DNA of 64,000 nucleotides from G963665925 sp963665925. Its GTDB lineage: Bacteria > Bacillota > Clostridia > Peptostreptococcales > Acidaminobacteraceae. Positions 18,060 to 27,115 of the stretch are shown in pieces. Where the stretch lies: NCBI GenBank assembly GCA_963665925.1, contig OY762511.1, positions 4,030,001 to 4,094,000 of the forward strand, read 5' to 3'. Made by a program: the position numbers and the translations under genes. Every line of letters starts with the position of its first letter. Position 1 is the first letter of the stretch. The notes beneath the pieces are model-generated. The model saw only the letters and a list, made by a program, of their open reading frames with translations, was not told where the DNA came from and searched no databases.

Positions 18060-19397
18060 TTATGCCTCCTCTATGCCTAGAACTCCTGACAGAAAGGCAT
18101 CTCCGTTTACTTCCACCGGAGTTACTGTCACATTCAAGGTCTTTTCCAATTCATCAACTGTGGTGTCATCCAAAAATATGGACTCTCCACTTTTCAGCAT
18201 GCTTTTCGGAATAATCAGGCGTTCACCCAAATCAACATCCTTAAGCTGCTTTATCAGATCCGTACCTGTAATCAGACCAGCTACGGTTATTGTTTCTCCA
18301 AAAAATTCATTGCGCACTTCATAAACGGATATTTTCACGTCTTCGTACCGGGTCATTACTTTCTGAGCCAGTTCTTTGATAAATGCATAGGCAGAAGTCC
18401 CTGTTGCAATGGAAACTTGCTTCACAGCAGGCTTGCGTCCAGTAACCTCCAGCGCACTTTCAAGTTCGAACTCAAGTCTAGTCATAAGCCCCACGCCGTT
18501 TTCAATTTGTACAAATCCTTCATATGCATCGTAATCAGGACGTTCTATCTCTGCAAGAACATAAAACTCATCTGAGAGAAATGCGAAACGCGTTCCCCGC
18601 TTTTCGAGAAAGTAGGTCTGCCATTTTTCAACCTGTTCTATGACTTGTCGGGCTGTCTCTTTGGTATATCCGTTCACCTGCGCAAGACCCTCTCTGAACT
18701 TTGTAAGCCCAATGGGTACAATCGCAACAGAACCCAGTCCACCTGGGAGGTCATGCAAGTCTTTCAGTGTTCTATCCAGCTCTTTTTCGTCATTGAAGCC
18801 TGGACATAGAACAATTTGACCGTTCATTTCAACCCGGTGATTTCCAAGGCGTCGCAGTCGCTCAAGAACCTTTCCAGCGTTCTTGTTATTGAGCATTTTG
18901 ACACGAAGCTCTGGATTGGTCGTATGAATAGACACGTTGATTGGACTGATATTGTAGTCAATCATGCGCTGAAGCTCTTCATCTGACATATTTGTCAATG
19001 TGACGAAATTCCCTTGCAGGAAGGACAGTCTTGAATCATCATCTTTGAAGTAAAGCGTTTCACGCATGCCTTCCGGCAACTGGTCTATAAAGCAAAAAAT
19101 ACACTTGTTTCTGCAATTTCTAGCATGATCCATAATAGGATGCTTGAATTCAAGACCAAGCTCTTCATCGTATTCCTTATCGATCTCAAGGACCCAAACT
19201 TCACCATCTGGCTTTTGGATTTCCAGTTCCAGATACTCATCACTTATCAAATACAGATAGTCTATGATATCCTTTACCGGGCGTCCATTTATTGTGAGCA
19301 GAATGTCTCCGCTTTCAATTTCCATTTCTTCCGCAATGCTGCCTGGCAATACGCGTGATATTCGGTTGTCATTATGTTTTAATACATTTAGTTCCAT
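18060..19397 (-). CDS. DUF512 protein with PDZ and radical-SAM-like iron-sulfur motif
   Basis: 445 residues. The N-terminus is PDZ-like (ISRVLPGSIAEEMEIESGDILLTING, about 13-38). Next comes a Cx3Cx2C cluster in NCRNKCIFCFIDQLPEGMR, typical of radical SAM iron-sulfur sites, and a C-terminal DUF512 domain (VQIENGVGLMTRLEFELE, then SIATGTSAYAFIKELA). The family is widespread beside der in Clostridia, but its substrate is unknown to me. The stop is 1 base from der, so the two are translationally linked. Confidence 0.88.
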   Translation of the reverse strand: MELNVLKHNDNRISRVLPGSIAEEMEIESGDILLTINGRPVKDIIDYLYLISDEYLELEIQKPDGEVWVLEIDKEYDEELGLEFKHPIMDHARNCRNKCIFCFIDQLPEGMRETLYFKDDDSRLSFLQGNFVTLTNMSDEELQRMIDYNISPINVSIHTTNPELRVKMLNNKNAGKVLERLRRLGNHRVEMNGQIVLCPGFNDEKELDRTLKDLHDLPGGLGSVAIVPIGLTKFREGLAQVNGYTKETARQVIEQVEKWQTYFLEKRGTRFAFLSDEFYVLAEIERPDYDAYEGFVQIENGVGLMTRLEFELESALEVTGRKPAVKQVSIATGTSAYAFIKELAQKVMTRYEDVKISVYEVRNEFFGETITVAGLITGTDLIKQLKDVDLGERLIIPKSMLKSGESIFLDDTTVDELEKTLNVTVTPVEVNGDAFLSGVLGIEEA

Positions 19398-19480
19398 TCT
19401 TTTTCCTCCGACAATCCTCGTACATATTACACGTTCACCGCGCCTGCGTCAAGAAAAACCATTAATGGACCAGGCATTTC

Positions 19481-20275
19481 CTATTTAAGCGCAAATATGC
19501 CCGCCATGAGTCCATTGCCTGGGCGTTCTCTTCTGTACGAGTACAAAAGCTCTGATTCGCACATGGTACAGAGCTCACTCACTTCCAAATTTTCTTCAGC
19601 AATACCCGCGTTCATAAGTATATGCCTGTTAATACCCTTCAAATCAATTTTGAAATGCCCTTCTCGGGTGGGCTTCAAAAAGTCTTCCAGGTTTTCAAGC
19701 CATTCAAATGCCGCAATAACATCCTGGCCAATTTCATAACAGCACATGCCCGCACAAGGACCGATTCCAGCCAGAATATCCTGGGGATTCGACCCATATA
19801 AGCCTGTCATCTTTTCAACCATGCGCATGCCAATCTGTTTCGAGGTCCCTTTCCACCCGCTATGGACTACACCACCGGCATGCTGGACCGGATCGTAGAA
19901 GAAGAGGGGTACACAGTCCGCATAATAGGTTATGAGCACACTGTCCGCAGTATTTGTAACAAGTCCGTCAGTTTCCCTGACTACGGTCCTATCTGCCTTT
20001 TCCGTGTTTGCGTCTACTGAAAAGATACGGTCCGAATGGACCTGCTGTGTCATGAACCGAGGTCTGTCCTCAACCTCTAGGGCTGTCAGAATCCGTCTGT
20101 AGTTTTCTTCAACATCCGCTTCATCATCCTTGGTGTACATGCCCATGTTTAAACTCGAAAATGGAGGGTTGCTGGCCCCTCCATTCCTAGTCGTAAATCC
20201 ATGAACCAGATTATGATGCGATTGAAGATTCTTAAACTGCAGCCACTGCAGGCTGCCTTTTTCTTTCAATAACAT
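19481..20275 (-). CDS. pgeF: Peptidoglycan editing factor / LACC1-type purine nucleoside enzyme
   Basis: 264 residues of the YfiH/DUF152 family. Conserved zinc-site residues are visible: His in MTQQVHSDRI, Cys in LITYYADCVPLFFYDP, and His in AGGVVHSGWKGTSKQIG. Homologues have been described as laccase-like enzymes, purine nucleoside phosphorylases/deaminases, and a factor that keeps L-Ser out of muropeptides. It follows nrdR by 21 bases. Confidence 0.88.
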   Translation of the reverse strand: MLLKEKGSLQWLQFKNLQSHHNLVHGFTTRNGGASNPPFSSLNMGMYTKDDEADVEENYRRILTALEVEDRPRFMTQQVHSDRIFSVDANTEKADRTVVRETDGLVTNTADSVLITYYADCVPLFFYDPVQHAGGVVHSGWKGTSKQIGMRMVEKMTGLYGSNPQDILAGIGPCAGMCCYEIGQDVIAAFEWLENLEDFLKPTREGHFKIDLKGINRHILMNAGIAEENLEVSELCTMCESELLYSYRRERPGNGLMAGIFALK

Positions 20276-20296
20276 ATTGCACCACCTGATTGTTTT

Positions 20297-20755
20297 TTAG
20301 CTCTTGTCATTCAGCATTGTCTTAAGTTCATCCATAAAAGTGTTAATGTCCTTGAACTGCCTGTATACCGAGGCAAAACGAACATATGCCACTTCATCAA
20401 TTTCTCTTAGACCATGCATGACGAGTTCTCCAATATAATGTGATGAAATTTCCTTTTCCATCGAATTATAAAGCTTCTTTTCAATCTGCTTTGCCATGTC
20501 TTCAATTTGCTGATATGCCACCGGTCTTTTCTCACAGGCACGTATGATTCCATGCATCATTTTTGCCCGGTCATATGACTCCCGGTTTCCGTCCTTTTTA
20601 ACGACGATCAAGGGGATTTCTTCAATTTTCTCATATGTAGTGAATCGATGCTTGCACTTGACACACTCTCTGCGGCGTCTGATTGTACTGCCTTCATCAG
20701 TTGGTCGTGAGTCAATTACCTTAGATTCAATATAGTCACAGAATGGACATTTCAT
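20297..20755 (-). CDS. nrdR: Transcriptional repressor NrdR
   Basis: 152 residues: a zinc ribbon (Cys3-x2-Cys6 and Cys31-x2-Cys34) and an ATP-cone domain (VVKKDGNRESYDRAKMMHGI). NrdR senses ATP/dATP and represses ribonucleotide reductase genes by binding paired NrdR boxes; no nrd gene lies in this window. It follows ftsZ after a hairpin. Confidence 0.96.
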   Translation of the reverse strand: MKCPFCDYIESKVIDSRPTDEGSTIRRRRECVKCKHRFTTYEKIEEIPLIVVKKDGNRESYDRAKMMHGIIRACEKRPVAYQQIEDMAKQIEKKLYNSMEKEISSHYIGELVMHGLREIDEVAYVRFASVYRQFKDINTFMDELKTMLNDKS

Positions 20756-20808
20756 TTACTGCACCTCTTTATCATGCGCTTCGCCGTTCACTTCAAATGG
20801 TCAATTAA

Positions 20809-20827
20809 GGCTGCCTTAACGGCAGCC
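20809..20827 (-). terminator. Hairpin between ftsZ and nrdR
   Basis: Seven-bp GC stem GGCTGCC/GGCAGCC with a 5-base loop. The following minus-strand bases TTAATT are only a weak T tract, so termination may be partial. Confidence 0.5.
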
Positions 20828-20851
20828 TATTTGTATTTCATTCAAAATCAA

Positions 20852-21970
20852 TTATCTTTGTCTTCTAAGGAATGTAGGAATATCAAATTCCTCATCACTC
20901 GTTTCAGCAGGTTCAGCTTGAACCGCTTCTTCAGGCTCTGCAGCTTGAGTTTCCTCAACCGCTTGCTCTTCTACCGGCTTCTCTTCTTTAGCCGGTGTCG
21001 ATTTTTGCACTGGTTGCGGATCGTCAAAGCCTGTCGCGATAACAGTGATTCGCAGTTCGTCCTTCAAAGACTCGTCAATCACTGCGCCAAAGATGATATT
21101 TGCATCTGGATCTGCGGCTTCTGCTACAATTTCAGCTGCCTCGTTGACTTCGAACAGTCCCAGGTTTGAACCGCCTGTAATGTTCAGAAGCACACCCTTT
21201 GATCCTTCAATGGATGTTTCCAGCATAGGGCTGTGGATCGCCTGCTTTGCAGCCTCAACAGCTCTGTTTTCTCCGCTTGCCTTACCAACACCCATATGTG
21301 CCAGTCCGCGCTCAAACATGATTGTCTTAACGTCTGCGAAGTCGAGGTTTACAAGACCAGGAATCGCAATCAAGTCGGAAATACCCTGAACACCTTGACG
21401 AAGCACGTCGTCAGCTATTTTAAATGCATCAACGATGCTTGTTCTCTTTTCAATTACCTGCAGCAGTCTGTCATTTGGAATGGTAACAAGCGTGTCGACT
21501 TTGTCTTTCAGCTCATTGATTCCGTGATCTGCATGCAGCATTCTGCGGCGACCTTCGAAGGTAAAGGGCTTGGTTACAACACCTACAGTCAGAATGCCCA
21601 TTTCTTTGGCAACCTCTGCAACGATCGGTGCAGCACCCGTTCCCGTACCACCGCCCATTCCAGCAGTTATGAATACCATATCAGAGCCTTGAAGCGCCTG
21701 ATAGATGTCATCTCTGCTTTCCTCAGCGGCTTTTTCGCCCACATCTGGATTAGCGCCAGCGCCAAGTCCACGTGTCAGTTTCTCGCCTATTTGAATTTTA
21801 AACTCAGCCTTTGAGTTGAACAGTGCTTGTTTGTCTGTGTTAATTGCAACAAATTGCACGCCCTTAAGGCTTGCTTCAATCATTCTGTTAACAGCGTTGT
21901 TGCCGCCGCCACCTACACCGATTACCTTAATTTGCGCAAATTGATCCATGTCGATATCAAATTCTAACAT
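20852..21970 (-). CDS. ftsZ: Cell division protein FtsZ
   Basis: 372 residues with the tubulin signature GGGTGTG at 106-112, the T7 catalytic loop (NLDFADV), a Pro/Glu/Ala-rich linker (about 315-358), and the C-terminal tail EEFDIPTFLRRQR that binds SepF or FtsA. The start at 21970 is chosen because AAAGGGGG lies 7 bases before the ATG; a GTG upstream would span that site. No ftsA precedes it; a 315-base gap separates it from sbp, so it probably has its own promoter. Confidence 0.97.
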   Translation of the reverse strand: MLEFDIDMDQFAQIKVIGVGGGGNNAVNRMIEASLKGVQFVAINTDKQALFNSKAEFKIQIGEKLTRGLGAGANPDVGEKAAEESRDDIYQALQGSDMVFITAGMGGGTGTGAAPIVAEVAKEMGILTVGVVTKPFTFEGRRRMLHADHGINELKDKVDTLVTIPNDRLLQVIEKRTSIVDAFKIADDVLRQGVQGISDLIAIPGLVNLDFADVKTIMFERGLAHMGVGKASGENRAVEAAKQAIHSPMLETSIEGSKGVLLNITGGSNLGLFEVNEAAEIVAEAADPDANIIFGAVIDESLKDELRITVIATGFDDPQPVQKSTPAKEEKPVEEQAVEETQAAEPEEAVQAEPAETSDEEFDIPTFLRRQR

Positions 21971-22285
21971 GTGACAGCCCCCTTTTTCCACGATGAAAAA
22001 ATGTCGTTCATATCGTTACTGCATATAATTACAGCTAGTTTCTATTCTGAAGAAACAATCTAATCAGTTGCCTTAGTAGAAAGTTCCTTGTAAAACAACC
22101 TTGTAAATGAGTTAACACGAATGGGCTCTAACCTATACGCATTAACATTAAACTTACTATTTATAATAACATAATTTAGCCTACTTTTATGCGGTATTTT
22201 TCAATAAAGTTGAAGAATATTTACAATTTGCGATAAACCGGTGGTTTAACAAATCGTCAAAACGGTAATCTCGATTACATTACCC
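21971..22285 (-). other. Intergenic region upstream of ftsZ
   Basis: No gene was found. The stretch is A/T-rich. It holds a GGTAAT/ATTACC hairpin (22264-22284) with a short T tract that may end the sbp transcript. A promoter for ftsZ is expected here, but I see no clean -35/-10 pair, only A/T-rich candidates around 22155-22175. Confidence 0.5.
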
Positions 22286-22681
22286 TTACGCATTCAGCTC
22301 TCCGCCTTCTGTTTCCTCACTTTTACCGTGATTTTTCCGCCATTTGGCTCTGTAAGCGTCTATCAGAAGCCTGCGGACAATCGCGAGGTTCTGAAAGAGT
22401 CGTACGCCAAAAGCGAAAACAGCCGCGTAGTAAAGGGGAATACCCAGGTAATCTCCAACATAAGCTAGAAAACCTGCCAGTATGGCATTCGTCACAAAAC
22501 CGCTCAAAAAAATGATCGGATCAAAACGGTCTTCAATACTTGATCTGATTGCGCCAAACACGGAATCTATGGCTGCCAGTATTGCCACTGCAACATACAG
22601 TGACCAGGCAGAACTGAGACCTATTGGCATGAACCAGCCTATGAATAATCCAAGTATTATGGCAAGTACTGCAATAATCAA
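22286..22681 (-). CDS. sbp: Small basic membrane protein Sbp (DUF1290)
   Basis: 131 residues with three predicted membrane segments (about 1-22, 27-45 and 62-85) and the family block FDPIIFLSGFVTNAILAGFLAYVGDYLGIPLY. A C-terminal basic/acidic tail of about 25 residues extends past the usual family length. In Bacillus sbp lies just before ftsA-ftsZ; here ftsZ follows directly. Function is unknown. Its start overlaps the stop of the upstream DUF881 gene by 4 bases. Confidence 0.88.
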   Translation of the reverse strand: MIIAVLAIILGLFIGWFMPIGLSSAWSLYVAVAILAAIDSVFGAIRSSIEDRFDPIIFLSGFVTNAILAGFLAYVGDYLGIPLYYAAVFAFGVRLFQNLAIVRRLLIDAYRAKWRKNHGKSEETEGGELNA

Positions 22682-23397
22682 CTTTCTTCACCATCCTCTA
22701 TCGCCTTCATGAATACAGGTCTAATTGAACCGGTATACGCCGGAATTTCCAAATTGACACTCGTATAAACTTCAAGGAACACACCATACTGCCTCAATAC
22801 ATGCCCAAAGGAGCCTGGTGCGTTAATCGCAGCCTCCAAATGGTGCTTATCGCCAATGGCTTTTATAATGAAAGGCTGTGCGAACACCTCGCTGTTTATG
22901 CGTATTGTCGGACCCGTACACTGAATCTTCGTTTTGCCGAATACATAACGCTGTCCGTTAACTGAAATCGCCTCAGCACCTGCATAGCGCAAGTCATCTA
23001 TAATGCTTTGCACATCCATATTATGTACAAGGACATTGTTTGGATCTTCAAAGTCGTTCAGTTCACGTTCACCGTCGTTAATTATTACAATTACACCCTG
23101 ACCTCGAACGTCCTGCAGACCAGAGTATGTCCTTATGGTTTCAATCTGTCCTCTTATTGCGCCTTCAATGTCTCCAGACTCTGCCTTTGAGCTTTCGTAC
23201 TCACTGATCTGGTCCGCCATTCTCCGCGCCTGTTCAGTAAGCTGAATAAGCTCTGCCGATTCCCTTTCAAGCTCCTGCGAATAGTTCTGGATTTCGTTGA
23301 GCGATACATATCGCTCAGCATCCTGAGCTGCCCGAACCTGAACAGGAATCAATATGGCCAACAGGAAAATCAGGCCTACCGTATGCGGCTTATACAT
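22678..23397 (-). CDS. DUF881 family protein (YlxX/YlxW-like)
   Basis: 239 residues: an N-terminal membrane or signal segment (VGLIFLLAILIPVQVRA), a coiled coil (about 35-70), and the DUF881 domain (GQGVIVIINDGERELNDF, then LRYAGAEAISVNGQRYV). The family sits in division clusters of Firmicutes and its role is unknown. It is the second of two DUF881 paralogues in tandem, 15 bases after the first. Confidence 0.85.
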   Translation of the reverse strand: MYKPHTVGLIFLLAILIPVQVRAAQDAERYVSLNEIQNYSQELERESAELIQLTEQARRMADQISEYESSKAESGDIEGAIRGQIETIRTYSGLQDVRGQGVIVIINDGERELNDFEDPNNVLVHNMDVQSIIDDLRYAGAEAISVNGQRYVFGKTKIQCTGPTIRINSEVFAQPFIIKAIGDKHHLEAAINAPGSFGHVLRQYGVFLEVYTSVNLEIPAYTGSIRPVFMKAIEDGEES

Positions 23398-23412
23398 CGC
23401 ACCACCTCAACT

Positions 23413-24123
23413 CTACTGCGTCACTTTTGCATGCCTGAAGTCGACAACACCACTGAATTTTGGGATGCGCACATCATCCGATTTCTTGACTTCAATCAGG
23501 TACCGCTTGTCCCTGATTTGCGATACAATTCCAAACCTCTGATTCACGGCGCCATCAAGTGTATCCGCACTGCCAATCGCCTTAATTGTAAAAGGCGCCT
23601 GCTGCGGAATCAGGTTAATATTGATTGCGCTTCCCGCTGTTCTGATTTCGCTCAGACCGGTAATTCGCTGTTCATTGATGCTGATAGCTTCAGCACCTGC
23701 AGCATTGAGCTCATTGACAAGCGCCAGGAGCAAATGATAGTCATACACGAAGTTCGACTCATAGGCATAATTCATGTCAACCGGCGGGTTGTCAATCGTA
23801 ATAACGATTCCTGTACCTTCTACATCAATGAGACCTGCAAACATCTTATACCTGTCAAGATCCTCATTCAGAGACTTGATCAGGACATTTTCCTTTGACT
23901 CCGATGCTTCAATTTCCTGCAGTCTGGTTTCAAGTGCAGCGACCTGTTCAATCAAGACATTCTTTTCCTCTTTGACTTTTTTCAGTTCACTGACAAGCTC
24001 GCCGGACTTTTGTCTTGGCGACAAACCATCTAGCATGTCGCGCTGTACAATTTTAGCCTGCTGAGCAAGTATAATCCCCAGGATCACGCAGATCAGTCCG
24101 ATCCATAAATAATCCTTTTTCAT
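23413..24123 (-). CDS. DUF881 family protein (YlxW-like), first paralogue
   Basis: 236 residues with one N-terminal membrane segment (YLWIGLICVILGIILAQQ), a strong coiled coil (about 40-85, ELKKVKEEKNVLIEQVAALE), and the DUF881 domain (GTGIVITIDNPPVDM, LNAAGAEAISINEQRITG). Located between ftsQ and its paralogue, as in B. subtilis divIB-ylxW-ylxX. An outward-facing domain anchored by one helix is likely. Confidence 0.85.
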   Translation of the reverse strand: MKKDYLWIGLICVILGIILAQQAKIVQRDMLDGLSPRQKSGELVSELKKVKEEKNVLIEQVAALETRLQEIEASESKENVLIKSLNEDLDRYKMFAGLIDVEGTGIVITIDNPPVDMNYAYESNFVYDYHLLLALVNELNAAGAEAISINEQRITGLSEIRTAGSAININLIPQQAPFTIKAIGSADTLDGAVNQRFGIVSQIRDKRYLIEVKKSDDVRIPKFSGVVDFRHAKVTQ

Positions 24124-24134
24124 TCAAATGCCTC

Positions 24135-24890
24135 CTACTGCCCAAACGGTTTGTATATAGGCAACCCGTTATGACTGACATCTATAATGCCTGACTGAAC
24201 GCCCTTTTCAGACAAGGACTCATAAATGTCCACAAAGTTATTAAACTTGCGTTCAATCTCCTGCCCTTTTCCAAAGCGCACCCGGTACGCGTCATTCAAC
24301 AGCAGTTCAATACCGTTATCATAACGTATATAGGGTTTTGCTTCAATATGAGAATCCTTGAGCAATGAAATCAACTGTACACAGCGCTTCAAAACCCTTG
24401 AATCCTCTACATTCAGCGTTTCTCCAATATTGAAGGACTTGAACTCAAATCCGTCAATAAGAAATATATCTCCTACAGACTCTTCAACCTTAAGCACTGT
24501 GAGAGAATCATCGATGGTTACATAGAGTCCTGAATACTTGATTGCAACCAGCTCTTCACGATAGATAACATCAAGAACCAGCTTGTCAGGAAACTGCTTG
24601 TGAACCTCGACAGATTTTACATAAGGATGCTTGACCAGTTCCTTTTCAAGACGCTCTTCAGAAACGGTGAAAAACAGCATGTCTTCTCCAATGTCGCCAT
24701 ATTTTCGTATATCCGAATCTGAAAAAAATACACTTGGCGGATACACAAACTTCTTAATGACGAAAATGTCCGTTTTGAATACGAGCAGAACAGCGCCAGC
24801 CGCCACAAGCAAAGACATTAGTAAAACCATGCTTTTCTTGCGACCTTTGGACTTTTTACCCAATTTATCCTGTCTTCTCTCACCTGACAT
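24135..24890 (-). CDS. ftsQ: Cell division protein FtsQ/DivIB
   Basis: 251 residues: a basic cytoplasmic N-terminus, one membrane segment (about 19-37), a POTRA domain (FVIKKFVYPPSVFFSDSDIRKYG, then HPYVKSVEVHKQFPDKLVLDV), and a beta domain. It links divisome proteins outside the membrane. ATG at 24890 is preferred, with AGAGGTG 5 bases upstream; a GTG two codons earlier is possible. It is located right after murG. Confidence 0.88.
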   Translation of the reverse strand: MSGERRQDKLGKKSKGRKKSMVLLMSLLVAAGAVLLVFKTDIFVIKKFVYPPSVFFSDSDIRKYGDIGEDMLFFTVSEERLEKELVKHPYVKSVEVHKQFPDKLVLDVIYREELVAIKYSGLYVTIDDSLTVLKVEESVGDIFLIDGFEFKSFNIGETLNVEDSRVLKRCVQLISLLKDSHIEAKPYIRYDNGIELLLNDAYRVRFGKGQEIERKFNNFVDIYESLSEKGVQSGIIDVSHNGLPIYKPFGQ

Positions 24891-24906
24891 GCCCACACCT
24901 CTTATT

Positions 24907-26007
24907 TTATTCTTTTAATATGGACTCCAGTGTCTTCACGATGATATCAAGTGCATCTTTCCCCGGAAGTCTCCTGCAGCTTTCGCGTATCTTCTCTGGT
25001 TTCTCAGGATTCGCAATGAAATCCTCAATGGTAGAAAGCACATGGGATGCATTCAAATCCTTTTCAAGCATGACAATACCAGCACCGATCTTTTCCATGG
25101 ACCTGGCGTTGTACTCCTGATGGTTATCCTTTACATTTGGCGATGGAATAAGAAGCGCCGGTGTGCCTGTTATGCCAATCTCAGCCAGCGTCGAGGCGCC
25201 CGTGCGCGTAATCATCAGATCAGCCGCGCCCATGTATCCAGGCATGTCATAAACATAAGGTATGATGATGATATTCTCATCGAACACAAGACGCATATCC
25301 TGCAGCTGTTTCATAAACTTCTCATAGTAGGCTTTTCCGGTAACATGAACAACTTTGACATCATTTCGTCCACTCAGCTTGGTCATAATGTCAATCATGA
25401 CATCGTTGAGTTTTTTAGCGCCACCGCTGCCGCCAGCGGAAAGCACTACAAAAGCATCATCAAGCCCCACACGGTCTCTGCAAGTTTTCTTATCAAGACC
25501 ATAGAACTCCTGCCTGACCGGATTTCCAGTAAGCACAACTTTGTCCTGTGACTTAAAGGCATTTCTGCTCTCTTCGAAGCTGATCATAACCCGGTCCACA
25601 ACATGGCTCAGCATCTTGTTGGCTCTGCCGGGAAAAGCGTTGGCTTCATGCACCGCTGTCTTGACTCCCATGAGGGCACCCACAAACATAACCGGACCAG
25701 AAACATATCCACCGGTACCAACAATCATATCTGGCTTGTAGTCCTTGATAATGCGTCGCGCCTCCAAGAGGCTTGAAAACAAACTCACAAAATGTCGAAC
25801 CAACCCGCGCAGGCCTGGCTTTTTATATTCAATGGAAATAGGTTCAAACCGAAATCCCAGCTTGGGAACCAGGTCTGATTCCAACCCTTGTTTTCGTCCT
25901 ACATATAGTATCTTCGTGCTTGGATGTTCTTTCTTATAAGCTTCGGCTATGGATACGGCAGGATAGATGTGACCGCCCGTTCCACCACCTGTTACAATTA
26001 TTTTCAT
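24907..26007 (-). CDS. murG: UDP-GlcNAc transferase to lipid I (MurG)
   Basis: 366 residues starting MKIIVTGGGTGGHIYPA, with the glycine-rich donor loop at 7-13 and a second signature in the C-terminal half (VLSAGGSGGAKKLND; MITRTGASTLAEI). It adds GlcNAc to lipid I, making lipid II at the inner membrane face. The start at 26007 has AGGGG upstream; a longer frame would run into ftsW. The gene is 11 bases after ftsW. Confidence 0.96.
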   Translation of the reverse strand: MKIIVTGGGTGGHIYPAVSIAEAYKKEHPSTKILYVGRKQGLESDLVPKLGFRFEPISIEYKKPGLRGLVRHFVSLFSSLLEARRIIKDYKPDMIVGTGGYVSGPVMFVGALMGVKTAVHEANAFPGRANKMLSHVVDRVMISFEESRNAFKSQDKVVLTGNPVRQEFYGLDKKTCRDRVGLDDAFVVLSAGGSGGAKKLNDVMIDIMTKLSGRNDVKVVHVTGKAYYEKFMKQLQDMRLVFDENIIIIPYVYDMPGYMGAADLMITRTGASTLAEIGITGTPALLIPSPNVKDNHQEYNARSMEKIGAGIVMLEKDLNASHVLSTIEDFIANPEKPEKIRESCRRLPGKDALDIIVKTLESILKE

Positions 26008-26018
26008 AGATGTAACCC

Positions 26019-27113
26019 CTATTCCGTCAATGTATACTGTGAAATATTTAACAGTATTCCCATGCATCCCATCAGAATTAACAAGGAACTTCCCCCAAAA
26101 CTGATAAATGGAAGTGGTATACCCGTAACAGGCATAGAGCTTGTCGCTACTGAAATATTAATAATGACCTGAAAACTGATCATGGCAACAATCCCTGTTG
26201 CCACCAATGTACCAAACAAATCCGGTGCATTCACCGCAATTTTTACACCTCTGTATATCAATATGAAAAAAAGCAGTATGACAAGCACACACCCGATAAA
26301 GCCAAACTCTTCCCCTACCGTTGCAAAAATAAAATCATTTTGGGGCTCTGGTATGTAAAGCTTGTTCTGAACACTCTGACCGATACCCACGCCAAAAATA
26401 CCGCCCGATCCAAGGGCATATAAGGACTGAATAACCTGCCATCCCGCACCATCTGCATAGTCGAAGGGATTCATAAAAGCCATGACGCGCGCCCTTCTAT
26501 AATCCGCACTGAATGCAAATGCAGTAAATGCACCCACGCCCAGCACCGCCAGCCCCATGAGTTGGTCAAGGCGTGCACCGGCAACAAAAACCATGGACAT
26601 GATAATAAGCGTAATCGTAATAGCAGTTGACAAATTTGGCTGCAGGATAATTAAACCGAAGAAAGCACCCACCAGCAAGAGATATGGCAAAATGCCCACA
26701 GTAAACTTTTTAAGATGCTGACTGTTATTGGCAAGACTGTGTGCCGTAAATAATATCGCGCTGATTTTCGCTACTTCAGAGGGCATGAATGAGTTCGACC
26801 CTATAAAAATCCATCTTCGGGCACCATTGATTGATGTCCCAACTGGTGTCAGAACCAAAATGAGTAGCAAAAGGCTCACACCGAGCAGCATTGGCGCAAA
26901 GCGTCTGTATACCCGATAAGGAACCATTGCAACTACAATCATGATGACCAGACCTGCAATTGCGAATTTTAAATCCTTAAAGAAAAAATAGTATTTGTCC
27001 TGCCACTGTGACATTGCTACGTAAAAGCTGGCACTGAAAACCATCATGACTCCAATAACCAGAAGCAAAATCACTGTAACAAACAATACCAAATCCATGG
27101 CGTGGCGTTTCAT
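26019..27113 (-). CDS. ftsW: Divisome peptidoglycan polymerase FtsW (SEDS family)
   Basis: 364 residues with about ten membrane segments and SEDS hallmarks: KISAILFTAH, LQPNLSTAITI, and GIPLPFISFGGSSLL near the end. FtsW polymerises lipid II glycan with its partner transpeptidase (the SpoVD-like protein at 31117). It could serve as SpoVE, since the sporulation paralogue cannot be told apart by sequence alone. It lies 2 bases after murD. Confidence 0.93.
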   Translation of the reverse strand: MKRHAMDLVLFVTVILLLVIGVMMVFSASFYVAMSQWQDKYYFFFKDLKFAIAGLVIMIVVAMVPYRVYRRFAPMLLGVSLLLLILVLTPVGTSINGARRWIFIGSNSFMPSEVAKISAILFTAHSLANNSQHLKKFTVGILPYLLLVGAFFGLIILQPNLSTAITITLIIMSMVFVAGARLDQLMGLAVLGVGAFTAFAFSADYRRARVMAFMNPFDYADGAGWQVIQSLYALGSGGIFGVGIGQSVQNKLYIPEPQNDFIFATVGEEFGFIGCVLVILLFFILIYRGVKIAVNAPDLFGTLVATGIVAMISFQVIINISVATSSMPVTGIPLPFISFGGSSLLILMGCMGILLNISQYTLTE

Positions 27114-27115
27114 GC

